Of a DNA stretch of 64,000 bases, positions 10,840-22,845 are shown one piece after another. This stretch comes from Morella rubra (Eukaryota > Streptophyta > Magnoliopsida > Fagales > Myricaceae). Below the pieces are notes generated by a model, which had not been told where the DNA came from, searched no databases, and saw only the letters and a list, made by a program, of their open reading frames with translations. The position numbers were made by a program, and so were the translations under genes. Location of the stretch: assembly GCA_003952965.2 (NCBI GenBank), contig CM025852.1, positions 26,813,693-26,877,692 on the forward strand, given 5' to 3'. Each line of letters starts with the position of its first letter. The stretch's first letter is position 1.

Positions 10840-11647
10840 GGTACTGACACCAGTAGTGATTTTTGTTAAACCGGTTGTTACCGGTTTAACCGGCACCGGC
10901 AACTCGCCGGAAACTCTATTTTTTTTTCTTTCTAATATAGAAAACGGCATTTCCTACTGAGAAATGTTTGATGTCCTTCCTGAGTTCTTTTCAAGTTCTT
11001 CTAAAAAGAATCTAACGGCTCAGGATCTCTGAGTGTATAAGACTCACTTTTAAAATTAATCTTGAACCGTTGGATTCTTCTTAGAAGAACCTGAGAAGAA
11101 TCTAAGAAGATCACCAAGCATTACTCTCTCCTACTAGTCTACTTCACTCTCCACAGTCCACTGTTTTGTTTTTAATTTTTTTTAATGATATAAACAAAAA
11201 CGAATGCTGTTCTCTAGCGGTTGCTTTTGCTGGTTAGGGCAACCCTACTCTACTGTAACTTTTTTTTTTCAAATATAAAAGAAAACGGCGCCGTTCTCTT
11301 CTAAAAGAGAACGGTGCCTTTTGCTAGCCACTCCCCATCTCTTTACAGTTTACTCCCTCGCTCTCAACACTCAACAGCCGCACAGCACTTCTCTCTCGCC
11401 CTGCACAGCGCCTCTCTCTCGCACTCTTCTCTCTACTCTCCATGGCCTTCAGTATCCAGCCGCTCCTCTCTCTCTAGGCGGTGGGTGGCAGTTATCTCTA
11501 ACCGTTACCGGTAAAATCAGTACCGGCAAAATCGGTTATTCTTAATTACTGGTGCCTGTGCCGGTCTCAATTTTTTCTCACCGTCGATAACAGTGACAAT
11601 GTTGATTTTGGCCTAACCAACACTTACATCACCGTCACACACCCCTA
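10840..11647. mobile_element. Possible hAT-like element remnant inside partner copy 1
   Basis: This stretch interrupts sequence that is continuous in partner copy 3 (42110-42330). It has repeated ACCGG/CCGGT motifs near both ends (10868-10910, 11498-11570), and its right edge reads ACACACCCCTA, which mirrors the TAGGGGTG terminus of the 51605 hAT element. A left terminus and target duplication were not found, so the boundaries are approximate. It contains a MITE (10959-11126) and a CT-rich tract (11330-11475). Confidence 0.3.
10959..11126. mobile_element. MITE, family shared with 36038-36195
   Basis: Inverted termini start GAGAAATGTTTGATG and end CAAGCATTACTC. The body contains AACGGCTCAGGATCTCTGAG and its partial inverse. 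A second copy with the same termini lies at 36038-36195. Confidence 0.6.
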
Positions 11648-11675
11648 ATTGATTCATATAGAATCAATGTCCTGG

Positions 11676-11780
11676 GTGTATCAAAAAACAGAAGAAGTAA
11701 CTACTCTTATGGAGATGATCATACCTCAGTATGATCTCTTGTCTCAGCTTGTTCAGCTTCTCCGGAGAGCACAGGCGAAG
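11676..11780 (+). pseudogene. Partner-gene exon 2 fragment, copy 1
   Basis: Reads VYQKTEEVTTLMEMIIPQYD, then LLSQLVQLLRRAQAK before a GTAGGT donor. The acceptor is CCTGG instead of the CCTAG in copy 3 (42364), so it is probably not spliceable. Leu-rich heptads suggest a coiled coil. Confidence 0.4.
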
Positions 11781-12950
11781 GTAGGTATATGTATATATAG
11801 ACAAAATAGGAATCGGACCATGGCACCCTTGACGACTTGACTAGCAAATCATGATCTTCGGGTTCTATGTGCCGCCGTTGACCTTTTCTTGTGGTTCACA
11901 CTTTTTATTTTTATTTTTTTATTCTTGAATACGTAGTAGATCGATCAATTATAAAGAATCGGAAAATTGTGCTCATCTACGTCGTGTGATAATATCCATA
12001 AAATTTCTATAGAAGAGGAGCCAAGAATGCAATCAAAAGAGGTCAAACTCTTAAGAGAAAATAATAATAATAAATTTTTTATCAAATAATAGAAAAAAAT
12101 ATCTTAGAGTTAAAAAAATTAAAAAATAGAGATTAAAAATACTAAAAATATCTCCCATAAGAAAAAAAAATTGCTGCATAAAATTGCTAGAAGATCGCTG
12201 AAAAAAGATACCAAAAGTTCGTTGGGGTAATGTCGAACAGGGTGTCGAAAAAGTTCGAGGGACGATGTCAGATGGAGGCACTAAAAGGCCATAGAGAATA
12301 TGCTAGAAGTTCATTGGAATGATGTAGAATGAGCACCAGAAGGCCTAAAAAAGATAAACAAAAGTCGGTTATAATGTTGTCGAAATTGCCTCAGAACTAT
12401 ATTCGGAACTAAACTAGGCCGAATTGGAGTAAGCCTGGAGTTGAACTAGGCTAGACGCGGTATTGTCTGGATTAGGCTTGAACTAAGCCAAATTGGACCT
12501 AAATTAGGTCAAGCTAGTCCAACAAAAGTGTTGGCAAGCCTGAGCCATAAGAACGAAATGACTGTGATACAATATTAAAATTAAAATATAAAAAAAAATA
12601 ATTTAGACTAAGAGAGAGAAAAAAGAAAAGAGAGACATAAAATTTAAGTAATTCTGTCCATAAACTTACATCTATTGTGAAAGACCTAACATATAGAGCA
12701 TACTTGTATATTCACTGGTATAAGAATGAAATTATAAAAGTTGCTTCATTTAGAAATTTTTGACTACAAGAGTTTGCGTTGCTTTAGGATTCTAAGAAAT
12801 TTTTGTAAAGTGGTTTATTTTATTTTTTTTAAGAAAAAATTATTTCCTATTGGCGTACCAGTAGGTCGTGCATGACTTAAAGATGAAAAAGAGCAGAGCA
12901 AAGATGAAAAAGACATCAGAAGAATGCCCATTCTAAAGCTGAAAAATAGC
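11781..12950. other. AT-rich intergenic region with internal repeats
   Basis: No gene is seen. Around 12195-12370 imperfect repeats of GTTCGTTGGGGTAATGTCGA-like units occur, followed by AGGCC/TAGGCT-rich sequence to 12540. It may be an old transposon. Confidence 0.4.
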
Positions 12951-13185
12951 CCAACTTGGTACCGTCCAATTACACGTAACGACAATTGTGTAGGAGCCCA
13001 ACTTGGAACCGTGAAATTAAGCATAACGAAAACGACATTCTTTTCAATTTCAACGACAAAAGGGCCCAACTTGGACCCTTGACACCGTCAAATTAAAGGT
13101 AACGAAAACTGCGTAGGACCCAAACTTGGCACCGTGAAATTAAACAAAACGAAAACGACATCCTTTTTCACTTTCAACGACTCAC
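12951..13185. repeat. Two-unit tandem repeat, about 118 bp
   Basis: Units start at CCAACTTGG...ACCGT and contain GTGAAATTAA and CGAAAACGACAT. They lie at about 12951-13068 and 13069-13180 with moderate divergence. Confidence 0.6.
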
Positions 13186-13730
13186 ATCAGCGACGTGCCA
13201 AACGGGCCCAATCTCTCCAAGTTGACATGGGCCGAAACATCATCTGACTCATCACCTGAGGCTGTAATCCATCGGCAAGCGCTTGATACAGACGGAAGTT
13301 GATCTCTGATATGACCAGGAATTTATTGCCTACAAATTAAATCGGCTTGTGATGTAAAAAGGACGTCCTTCTGTACGGTAGAGTGGCATTGACTTTTGTA
13401 ATGTCAAATATTTAAAATTAAAAAAAAAAAAAAAGACGAAAAGACGAAAAGACTGATTCCATGCCTAAATTTGTTGCCCCCCAGATATATTTTGAAGTGA
13501 TTGAAAAATATTTGCAGAAATATTGGAGTTTGCGTGTGAGAGGGAATCTGATCTAACAGTTCAACAGTGACGACTAGCAAAGTGGGTGATCAATATATTA
13601 TATATACATATATATTAGAAGAATATTCTAAGATACTGCGTTCTAACATTTGATTTATAAACTAATTAAGGGACAGCTTGTTTTGCTGTAAAGTAATTTT
13701 TTTTTATGCAAAGCAGTTTTAAATACACAG
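13186..13730. other. Intergenic sequence, in part repeated at 17310-17420
   Basis: No gene is seen. The segment 13385-13500 (poly-A with GACGAAAAGACTGATTCC) recurs beside phosphatase copy 1 at 17310-17415, which is evidence of local duplication. Confidence 0.4.
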
Positions 13731-13912
13731 GTTATGTTTGGTTTGGTTTTAAAAAAATTTCAAAAATTTTACACAATTATTTTTTCATCGATGATAATAC
13801 TTTTTTACAAACTCCAACAACTTTTAACAAATTTTTCACAAATTCCAAGATAATCTATACTACCTTTAAAAAAAAACATAAAAAATATTTTCAAAACCAA
13901 ACCAAACATAAC
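13731..13912. mobile_element. MITE with 20-bp inverted termini
   Basis: The left end GTTATGTTTGGTTTGGTTTT is the exact reverse complement of the right end at 13893-13912. AT-rich, 182 bp, no coding capacity. Confidence 0.65.
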
Positions 13913-14030
13913 ATTATGTTATAGTGAAGTATTCTAATTTTGGGTGTTTGGTTGTTATATCAAATATATTTTCTAAAAGTATTTTTCAATATTTTTTTAC
14001 ACTTTCGTAATTTTATATGATTAATAAACT

Positions 14031-14773
14031 TGGTTGCGTTTGACAAACAAAATTTTGGCCAAAATTTTGGATTCTCCCAAAATTTTGCTGAAATACGTTA
14101 CACTGTTTAAAATATTACAAATCAGACTTATTTTTTCCGTTTTAGCCCCTAAAATTGCTGTCAAGAATTATCAATTAGACCCCATCACAACTGCAACCAT
14201 TTCAAACACGAAGGACATGAACAACATTTTAAAATTTTGCTGGGTCCCACTCTGACGCTCATTAATACTCCTTTAATGTCAAATTACACGAGTGCCCACA
14301 CTTATTTCATACACAGCCTGCAATGCGTTAAGGGTATTTTAATAAATAGTCATTCACCTCTGTCTCACGTACAACTGACACCCTGCTTCTGTCGGAGGAC
14401 CTGCGCCTAATCAGTTGTGTAGTTTCAACACATGTTTACGGAAAAAAAAAAAAATGTTAAAAAAGAAGACACAAAACACAAGTTTAACGTGGGGGAGGGG
14501 GAGCAGCACGCAAAAGGTTACAAAGTTTTATATTTTGAATTTTTTATTTTATTATCATATAATAAAATAATAAATATCTCTCTCATATACACAAATCTCA
14601 AACAAATAAACATCTAATCATTATCAATGATTATTATTCAAAATTTTACAATATTTACACAAACACACTTTAAAATTTTAACACTTTTTATAAACTTTAA
14701 TAACACCTCTTTCTTATAAAAAAGTACTAAAATTTTACGAATCACTCAAAATTTTGTCAATCAAACAGACCCT
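14031..14773. mobile_element. Non-autonomous DNA element with inverted termini
   Basis: The left end TGGTTGCGTTTGACAAACAA..AAATTTTG pairs with the right end CAAAATTTTGTCAATCAAAC. The interior is AT-rich with no transposase. A clear target duplication was not found. Confidence 0.5.
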
Positions 14774-14881
14774 TAACTTTTAACATCAATTTGAAATAAA
14801 ATAAAATAAAGCTTTCGAAAGAGTAAGAAAGGGGTTGAGTTCCTTTGAATGTTTTGGTTACACTAACCTAATTTTTTTTTC

Positions 14882-15240
14882 CGTGTTCGTGTTTCAAAAC
14901 CCGACATCAACTCCGAAAAAAGCTAAAATTATCGGGGTTAGGTTCCTTTAAATGCTTTAATTTCGGGTCAGAGACTTCGAATACGAACCTGATTTTTCTC
15001 AGGTTCATATTTCAAAACCCGACACTGATCCTGAAAAAAACTAAAACTATCATATTCAAGTTCTTTTGAATAATTTGGTTTTAGGTAACAGACGCAAATA
15101 CAAACCTGATTTTTCTCGAATTCATGTTTCAAAACTTGACCAATCCTGAAAAAAATTAAAATCGTCGGAATTGGAGTCGGAGTCGGAGTCGAATTCCTTT
15201 AAATACTTTAGTTTTATGTTAGAGACTCCGACACCAATAT
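14882..15240. repeat. Three-unit tandem repeat, about 115-120 bp
   Basis: Units contain TTTCAAAACCCGACA, CTGAAAAAA.CTAAAA and AACCTGATTTTTCTC and start near 14882, 15001 and 15116. The third contains a short (GGAGTC)n run. Confidence 0.6.
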
Positions 15241-15389
15241 GATTTTTAATATATAATTTTGTGAGAGAATGAATTGTCAAACCTGTCTGCCCTTTCTTTT
15301 CCACCTACGCTTTTTTTCTTTCTTTCTATTAATTAGAAAATGCAAGATAATTACAACGCAAAGAACGTAAATATCAACATCTAAGCGCC

Positions 15390-15429
15390 TTCTTTTTCTA
15401 CACGTTCCATGGAACGTGTAGAAAAAGAA
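15390..15429. repeat. Perfect 40-bp palindrome
   Basis: The arms are 20 bp with no loop, centred on TTCCATGGAA. The homologous site near 44475-44505 has the centre but not the full symmetry. Confidence 0.9.
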
Positions 15430-15472
15430 AACTAATGGAATATCATAATGAGTAGTTTACGATTCATGCAGG

Positions 15473-15700
15473 ATGAACATGCAGGACAAAACGGAGTTGA
15501 ATATGAATGCTTGTAATGATATTTATCCCTTCGTCAATATCCCAAAGATTAAAGCCATGCTAGCTCTAATAATTCGTAAATATAACAGCCTTCACTGCTT
15601 TACCAAAGTTAACAACACCATTGCATCAATGGAAGATTTCATACTTATTCCAAGTTATAGTTTCCTAATACCTTCTATAATCAACGTCCTTTTTTAATCT
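15473..15700 (-). pseudogene. Purple acid phosphatase 3' UTR fragment
   Basis: The sequence AAAGATTAAAGCCATGCTAG to ATGGAAGATTTCATACTT matches the DNA just downstream of the phosphatase stop in copy 1 (16700-16830). Only UTR is present. It breaks at TTATAGTTTCC into unrelated sequence also seen at 46010-46050. Confidence 0.5.
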
Positions 15701-16399
15701 CTTCTCGCGCGCTGACCGACGTACAAACCGAGTTGAGTATGAATACTTCCCATCTAGAAGGCAAGTATCTAATAATTCTCAATTCTCATACCCACTTGAC
15801 AAAAGGCGGGCGGATACCATATATACAACAGACAAAAAAAGGGGTGATCAGTACGTGTATAGATCTACTGACTCGTATGAGTACGTATCTAATAGTTCTC
15901 GGATCCAACTTAATCGTATCTTCTAGTTAGTGGATCTAATGACTAGGCTGTGTTTGCAAGTTAATTTGTTTTTTTTTTTCTTTCCCGTGGGAACGTCGTA
16001 AGCATGGTTCATTACTTTGACTCGTCGTTAAGCAATGGTAAACAAGCTGGATATTGGCGAGCATGTGTTGGTGTTTAATATATATATATTTTCGGTGGGC
16101 AATATATAGTATAGTGTAACACACACGCCAAAACAAGCTCAGAGTGAAATGCATAAGTTCTGATCATGTTGTATTTATGTGGCCAAGCTATATCTATTGG
16201 CTAGGTAATAGTAGTGTAACATATTAACGCACCACAACTTGGCACAAAGAATTATGGTGAGGATCTTCCGCAACAAGATCAGCCTTAGATAAAAGAAAAC
16301 AAACACAGCAACTATTGTGAGGATCTTCTGCAGTTAAAAGATAGAAAAAAAAAATTAAGAAATCAAAGCAATCTCCAAAAAAGAGTCAAAGTTGTCGAA
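15701..16399. other. Intergenic mosaic, partly shared with 39800-40060 and 46050-46400
   Basis: No gene is seen. The stretch 16080-16215 contains the unit GTAACACACACGCCAAAACA..CAGAGTGAAATGCAT. It recurs as an inverted pair at 39860-40055 and in diverged form near 42690 and 57880. A second part (15870-16380) recurs at 46050-46440. Confidence 0.45.
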
Positions 16400-16439
16400 G
16401 TTGCCAAAGCTTAACCTCACACGTCTCCTAACCTTTTAT

Positions 16440-17140
16440 AATTCGTTTGGTGCGTGAAAATTTTCCATAGCGCTAGAAGCAATCTAGATTCTCGATATGC
16501 ATGCAGTGTCAGCAGTGAGGGCCCGCTAGCTTTGGTATTTGGCCTTGATAGCTGTGTGTGTTTTGTCGTTAAACTTGTACAAAGACGGTGCAGAACGTCT
16601 AAAACTGGAGGGAATGAGAGAGGTCTTTCTCCCATTGCGTAAGCCATAGGCAAAATTTTCTTGAACCAAAAACGAGTTGCCCTCAATCAACCGTCGCATC
16701 TACCCAAAGATTAAAGCCATGCTAGGCTGCTAGCTTTAATAATACGTAAATATAATAGCCTTCACTGCTTTACCGAAGTTAATTACAACACCATTGCATC
16801 AATGGAAGATTTCATACTTGTTCCAAGTTATAGTCTCCCCGAAGGAATTTGACGACACACTTCAAGACGCTGAAGTGGTTGACGAACAACTGTCATGCAC
16901 ACAAGCTAAGACATCTTTGTATTCCCTCGAAACGGTGAACCAAATCGTATACCTTTCCGTCACTGCTTTTCTTGTACTCCAGGAGGAGGGAAGAGCGATT
17001 GAATGCTGTCAGCTTGACAAAGCCAAAGTCATGGTCTCTGTAGATACTCCACTTGGGTACCCCTACTCCGGGGCCTGGTTCGCTCCCTGCTCTGCACCCT
17101 CCCCCTCCAGCAACAACATGGATTGTTCCTTTCATGGTGC
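16440..17140 (-). pseudogene. Purple acid phosphatase copy 1, C-terminal exon and 3' UTR
   Basis: Minus-strand reading gives GTIHVVAGGGG, then KWSIYRDHDFGFVKLTAFNR and LLLEYKKSSDGKVYD. A one-base shift follows, and the frame resumes as EYKDVLACVHDSC to the TGA near 16850. This is the last exon of plant PAP27-like enzymes. The 3' UTR runs to about 16440. It is separated from the upstream exons by a stretch (17141-17465) with no homology to the gene, so copy 1 is split as well as frameshifted. Confidence 0.7.
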
Positions 17141-17462
17141 CTGAATAATGTGACGTTTCTGAAGTGACGCATAGTTTATAAGTGGGTTTGCTAGTGCATT
17201 ATGTTTTTTTCTTTCTGGGCGGAGCTTAAGCATGGGTCATTACTTGGCTCGTATCTCTAAACGTCGGCGGTCCTTACTGTTAGTGTCACGAGTCATCACG
17301 TCGGTCGATCGGACGAGTGGAATTGAATTTTGGAATGTCGGTATTTAAAATTAAAAAAAAAAAAAACGAAAAGACTGATTCCATGCATAAATTTGTTGCA
17401 TCCCGGATATATTTTATATACATTCTTTTCGGGTTTTTTGTGAAGTTTTTATTTCTTTTATT

Positions 17463-18779
17463 TATTTTCTACCCTGTACTTCTGCCAAAGCCTCTGCAAG
17501 CTTTCCCTTCCCATGGGTTCTTCAAATGAGCCACTGTGCCTTGGATACCAAGCAGAGGAATATCCAAGCACACGATGAGCAGCGAAGATTAACCATGGTT
17601 GCTTCCGTCGATCTGCGGATGCAAGGCAACGCTCAATGAACTGGTACTGTTCTGTTCCCTCCCTCCAGTCATGTTCACTGTCAGCTATACAGAAGTGAAA
17701 CATGCCATAATCTGTTGAATACCTGCACATTTAGTAAAAAGACAATCACTCTAACACAAAAAAAAGGATATTGGGAAAAATGGACCCAGTGATATGTTGG
17801 ACGAGTTGTGACACGAATTCAACTCCCCTCCTCATCTTTTGACCCAACGCAAAAGCACCAACCGGTTTCATAGGAACTGCCTGTATTAAAACAGAGGATA
17901 ACCAGGGGTTGCAAATGTCAAAATCAGAGAATATGTTACAGCATTCAGGGATCACATCCCACACTTAGGATATAGTCCATAGGGAAAAGATGGACTCATT
18001 CCAAGAAATGAGACCAGGATGAATCTTCCCAAGGGAACAAAGTGGTGTTAGGTGGTAAAGGTGTGATCTAAACGCACCAAGTGATAATTGCTATTGCGTG
18101 ACCAAATCCTTCGTTGGAAGTTGAGTAAAATGCCAAGGTGCTTAGACTAGTGAATGATTCTGCCGATAATGAATGTCTCTATATCATCTCATTTACCTTC
18201 TTGCGATAATTCCAGAGGATGCTCTTCGTGTTTTCTTAACAAGGCAGGCTAGTTCGGATGTGTGTTCCAACAGGGTGTGATCTTTTATTTCTCTTACACG
18301 GTGCTTAAATGTAGAAGATAAATTAAACATGAATCATATATGCAATTTACCAGAACTTGGCTCTATTCTCAGCGGGAACGTAGAACATGGTCGCAGCAAG
18401 AACACCGCACTCTCCACCTGAATCCTTGTTTTCATAGAAGGATCCTGTGTCTGGCCAGTCACGTTCATGATTACCGCTGCAAGATCATCAAATAAAAGAT
18501 CCTTTATCCACCATCATGAATTAACACAAAGAATCAACCTTTTATGTCGCGATGGAAACAAATAATGGCAAACCTTGCAATCATATATGGGACAGTTGAT
18601 TCAATGGGCTCCACCTGTGATGTGAATTGGTCCCACTGCGAGATGTATCCAGTTGCATACGTTATATCCCCTATATGGAAAACTACGTCAACGTTTTTCA
18701 AGTCTTTAAAAAGTTGGTCGGTAGTATTTAGTGATCCTGGCTGATACTCGCGGTACTCATTAGAACCATCACGCTCAGC
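17463..18779 (-). pseudogene. Purple acid phosphatase 27-like relic, copy 1 (central exons)
   Basis: Exons: 18779-18574 (AERDGSNEYREYQ.., metal motif GDITYATGY), 18476-18351 (GNHERDWPDTGSFY) and 17722-about 17463 (YSTDYGMFHFCIADSEHDW, AAHRVLGY, EEPMGRES). They carry three of the five metal-ligand motifs of the dinuclear-metal purple acid phosphatases, secreted enzymes that release phosphate from esters. The GDMG exon and signal peptide are absent because homology to copy 2 ends at 19677. The GHVH exon end is replaced after KYRV. The acceptor before AERD is CAAG, where copy 2 has CAGG. It is a pseudogene despite open exons. Confidence 0.8.
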
Positions 18780-19677
18780 TTGAAAAATACAGGAAAAGTT
18801 AGGAACCATTTTACCATCTGCAATGCGCAGGAATCTTATTTTAGCTAACAACACAGATGCACACATAAAGTGAAGGGCTTGCATTTGGACCTGGAACTTC
18901 GAGATAGATTCTCAAGGACCCCCTACAAAAACTAAACGAGTAAATGACATCTTTTGCAATTTTATTGTCTTCGAATTTGGCCTACTATTTAATATGTCTC
19001 TGGTGCCCATCTTCTTTTGATTGCTAATCTAATATTTCCATTTGCAAACTGTACAATGAATGGAGAACTAGAAAGTTTACTATTCTCTAGCTGAATGGGA
19101 CTTGAGAAAGGATTCTCTATGTTGCATAGAAGAATGCAGGAATAAAAATACATATTGATTCTCATGGGGAAGTTGTAGCACATTTAATGGCATTTAATCT
19201 ACCTGGTAGTTCAAGTCCTCGAAGCTGGAAACTCCAATAGGCGAAGAGGCAGAACAGCTTTTTACATTTTATTCTGCTTCCTTATACTAATCCAAGGGCA
19301 ATAACACATAGGATGCAGATATCTGGTTAAGACAGAGAAGATGGGTGACCATATCATTTTTACTGTGATTTAGCACCCAGATGATAGTAAAAATCTTCCA
19401 TTGATCAAGTCATCTCAAGGCACATGATAGTCATTGCCAACGGCCAACGGGCTCAAGCATTTAGATCCAGCCAGGCTGGGCAACAACGAAATATTTGAAG
19501 TATTTGTTGAAGGCAACGAGGAAAAAGAATCAAGTCAATAAACCAACATTTGCAGGGCACTAGGGAATTATAAATCAAGTCATATCAGCATTGCTTATGT
19601 TTCGTGTCAGAAACAGAGCTTAGATAAACTGACTATATTTCCAATTTGGTTTGGAGCAGTGGATTTTCCTTTCAGGA
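17466..19677. repeat. Segmental duplicate of 32166-34467
   Basis: Exons, introns and upstream intron match 32166-34467 almost base for base with a few indels. Identity stops abruptly at TTTCAGGA (19677), where a transposon-like sequence begins. That marks either an insertion with deletion or the duplication edge. Confidence 0.85.
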
Positions 19678-20200
19678 GGTTAGGGGCGGCTCCAACTATA
19701 AGTGGTTGCCTAATGCCCCCAAATTTAGGAGACCCCAAAATTAAAATTTTCTTTAATGGTATATTTTAAAAAATTAATATCAAGGTCTCAAAAAGTTATT
19801 GTTAAAAACTATATTTATTTTAGAGGCCTATTAAATCTCTTGATCGAAGGAACATTAACTTCTCAAGGCTCCAATTCAAAATTTTCTTTACTGGTATATT
19901 TTTTTAAAAAAAATTAATGTTGAGGCCTCAAAAATAAAGAATATATTGATTGAAGAGGCCTATTAAATCTCCATAATTGAAGGAGCGTTAACTTTTTATG
20001 GTATTTATCAAGTCTTCATTTAACCCTATAAAATCTCATTATTTAAAGATATAATTGCAATTAATTCAAAGAAACCATATAAAGTGTCAGCCAATTAATT
20101 CAATTTCTTTAATGAAAATTTCTATAAAATCTCCTTGAGATTAGCTTTTCATATTAGATTAACATTTTTTTGCAGTGTACACTAATTTATTTAATTTTTT
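19678..20200. mobile_element. hAT-like element of the GGGGCGGCTCC family
   Basis: It begins GTTAGGGGCGGCTCCAACTA and includes GGTTGCCTAATGCCCCC and repeated AGGCCTATTAAATCTC. Its left ~60 bp match the inverted right end of the element at 27646-28540. The distal end was not resolved. It truncates phosphatase copy 1. Confidence 0.45.
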
Positions 20201-20560
20201 TACAGTTAGATATTGCTAGCCCTTTAACCTTAATTAACAACTAAAAATCTATCTTTACAAGGGCTTAACTCCTTAACTAATAAATTTTAGGTGAGAAAAT
20301 ATATGTTAAGTACCAAATTCTCCCTTCGAATTGATTTATTGTGATATTTGGATACCTTTTTCAATTTCTCATCACAATGGAAATAAGTTCTTTCTCGTTA
20401 TAGTGGATGATTTACACGATGTAACTGTGTATTACTCCGAACAAGGTATACAAAGATAACCGGCGATTCGAGGTAGCAACCTTCCTAAGATCAAACATCC
20501 AAGTTCTGTTTTCTTCCCCGAAAATGCGATTCCCCAAATAGGAATATATCCTCTCATGCT
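20201..20560. other. AT-rich spacer, no feature seen
   Basis: No ORF, exon homology or repeat terminus could be supported here. Confidence 0.4.
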
Positions 20561-20890
20561 ACCTATGCACGAGCTGGATACAAAGACAATTGGGTTGGGT
20601 TAAGCCCAGCCCAAATCCAGACTCCCAATGGCCCAAACGCCTGGCCCCTTAATTGAATCAGAAAACTACCAAGTCTTCGGTCCCCACTTGCCATCTCACC
20701 TGCGGTGCCGGTCCCTACATCTTCTCGAAGCCTATTTCAATTCTTAATTGACTCTCTCTCTCTCTCTCTCCTTCTTCTATCAAGCTCGCACCTTTACCCT
20801 TCTCCCCTGCAACCCAGCAATCCAATCCCTCCATTCCTTCGATTCGTAACATATGCATGTTGCGCTGGTCCTCCATGCATGAATCATTAA
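20561..20890 (+). promoter_or_regulatory. Possible gene 5' region without a gene
   Basis: Several GCCCA/TGGGC motifs (20608-20645) are followed by a pyrimidine-rich CT stretch (20750-20815), the composition often found at plant transcription starts. No downstream exon was recognised, so it may be a detached promoter or chance. Confidence 0.25.
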
Positions 20891-22784
20891 CTACTTTTTA
20901 ATTACGCCTAACGCTGGATGAGACACAGAGAAGTTCGATAAATGGTCATGATATTACATATCCGCCCACTCATACTATACACCGTAATTAGTGACAAAAA
21001 AGGCACTATTACTAATAGATATACCGTAAGGACTAAGGACTACTAATTAGAGAAAACCAGATTTGAAGAAACAACAATCATATTCCTGAATTTGCTTTAG
21101 TGACCATTTGCGATTTGTTAGGATTATTTGTTGAGTACTGTGAGACATAAACCAACCTGAATTTGGTTTCTCCCTAAAAGAATAGAAATTTGCCAATGCT
21201 ACATGCACATCAATTTCTGAGCAAAGACACCTATTAATGCTACTCATCACCTACATATATTATAAGATGTACTGAAAGATATATTTCTACTTAATTAGTT
21301 CTCATCTTTATATATATAATTCAGAACAATTGAAAATCCTCAGCATATTTATACTTATGTGCTTAATTAATTCTTTTTCAAGTACGTTTTACTTCTAGCC
21401 TTAATATTTTTCAATATGATCTAACTACATATTATTCATGAGGTTATAATAAAAATCTTCATACACAGAACAAATTACCTTCCAGAGTATCTTTATAATT
21501 GAGCTCCATCCACCATGCACCATGTGCGACAAGTTGACTAACACATTAATACTCGGATTTTTCGTGTTCGTCACGTAAGTAGCTAGACAATTGCAGTGCT
21601 AGCTTAATTAGTCATACAGTAGCTACTTGTAAAATTGTAATTTTTTTAATTCAAAGGTTTTAGATTTTTTTTTTCTTGTGACAATATATTTAACAATAAA
21701 ACTCATAATGTGTGGTTTACTTTTTTTTTTTCTGAACTCTTCAAACACTCACTTATTTTTATCCATGTTCTTGTTATTTTCTCTACAAAAGTAACCTGAA
21801 GAAAAAATTGAATGTTATAAATTTTGGGTTTTAAGGAGAAAACTATTATTTATTGATGAAGCTAAATTTAGCCGGCCTATCACAAAGTCCACTGGACCAA
21901 GAACCCAAGGGAGCTGGGCCAAAAGTCCAGTGCTTGAGACGGGTTGAAAGACCCAGACACTCCTTCCTCACTCCTACAAGTAAAGAAAATAATTTAGGAC
22001 ATAAGGTCCTCCTTGTAGAAGGATTTCTTCGATGCCTTTGTTAATTTTCATTTTTTTATATCTTTTATTTACTAGTTCTATTCTAAGTGTGGAAGAATTG
22101 CTAAGCTCTCTCTCTCTCTCTCTCTCTCATTCTTCCTTCGTATTCCCCTCTATTTTTCACTGGGCTTGGGCTTGGGCCTAGCTTGGACCCTTCTTTTGTT
22201 GTCCAGGGCCTTACGTCTCTAGACCTCAATAGTCCCATTAGATAGTTCACTAGGCGTCGGCTCTGTCAGACTTATTCCCTCTAATTGGATTGAGCCGACC
22301 TGTTCCTTATCCTTCCCTTTACACCTTTTAAACTATCAGTCAGGAAATGTAATCATGATTGCATACATGGGTTGCTGCTCCTATGAAGCTTCTTTGATAA
22401 GTCTTTTATGGACTCCTTATCACGGGAAGACACTTGTGGCAACAATCTGGCAGGCCTAGGCTTGACTATATTTGGGCTTCTGATTATGGACTGTTGTGGA
22501 AAGGAAAAATTCCTCCTCTATTACTTATAATTGATGATCTTTGTTAATGATTACTACGAAAGTATATCTCTAAGACAATAACTTACCTATTAAATTAAAT
22601 AAAAAAATATTATTACCATACGAAGTTCCTCCCAATATTAATTTCTGACTCCGGAACCACATCTAATTACTTTGAAGATGGGTAGGGATGTATAGATATT
22701 GTACAAGGCCTCTCAACAATGACGGTCAGCAGGCTAAGGGTTGCTTTCTATCTGACATACTTCGCTGCTAAGCAGTAAGCAGAT
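20891..22784. other. Gene-poor AT-rich region
   Basis: No supportable gene. It includes a (CT)n microsatellite at about 22103-22129 and a GC-richer piece at 21870-22330 (GGGCTTGGGCTTGGGCC near 22162) that may be retrotransposon debris. No paired LTRs were found. Confidence 0.35.
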
Positions 22785-22845
22785 TTGAGTGCAACCTCGC
22801 TTATTCTTTTTTTTTTTTTTTATAAGTGCAACCTCGCTTATTCCA
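22785..22845. repeat. Short duplicated unit GTGCAACCTCGCTTATTC
   Basis: Two exact copies of the 18-bp unit flank an oligo-T/TATAA stretch (22790-22807 and 22826-22843). This could be a target duplication of a very short poly-T insertion. Confidence 0.6.

Noticed and set aside
16893..17135. Independent small Gly-rich protein
   Set aside because: It is the last exon of the phosphatase relic, as shown by KLTAF and EYKKSSDGKVYD in the same frame.
22040..22340. Possible LTR fragment (GGGCTTGGGCTTGGGCC region)
   Set aside because: No paired repeat, primer binding site or polymerase reading was found.
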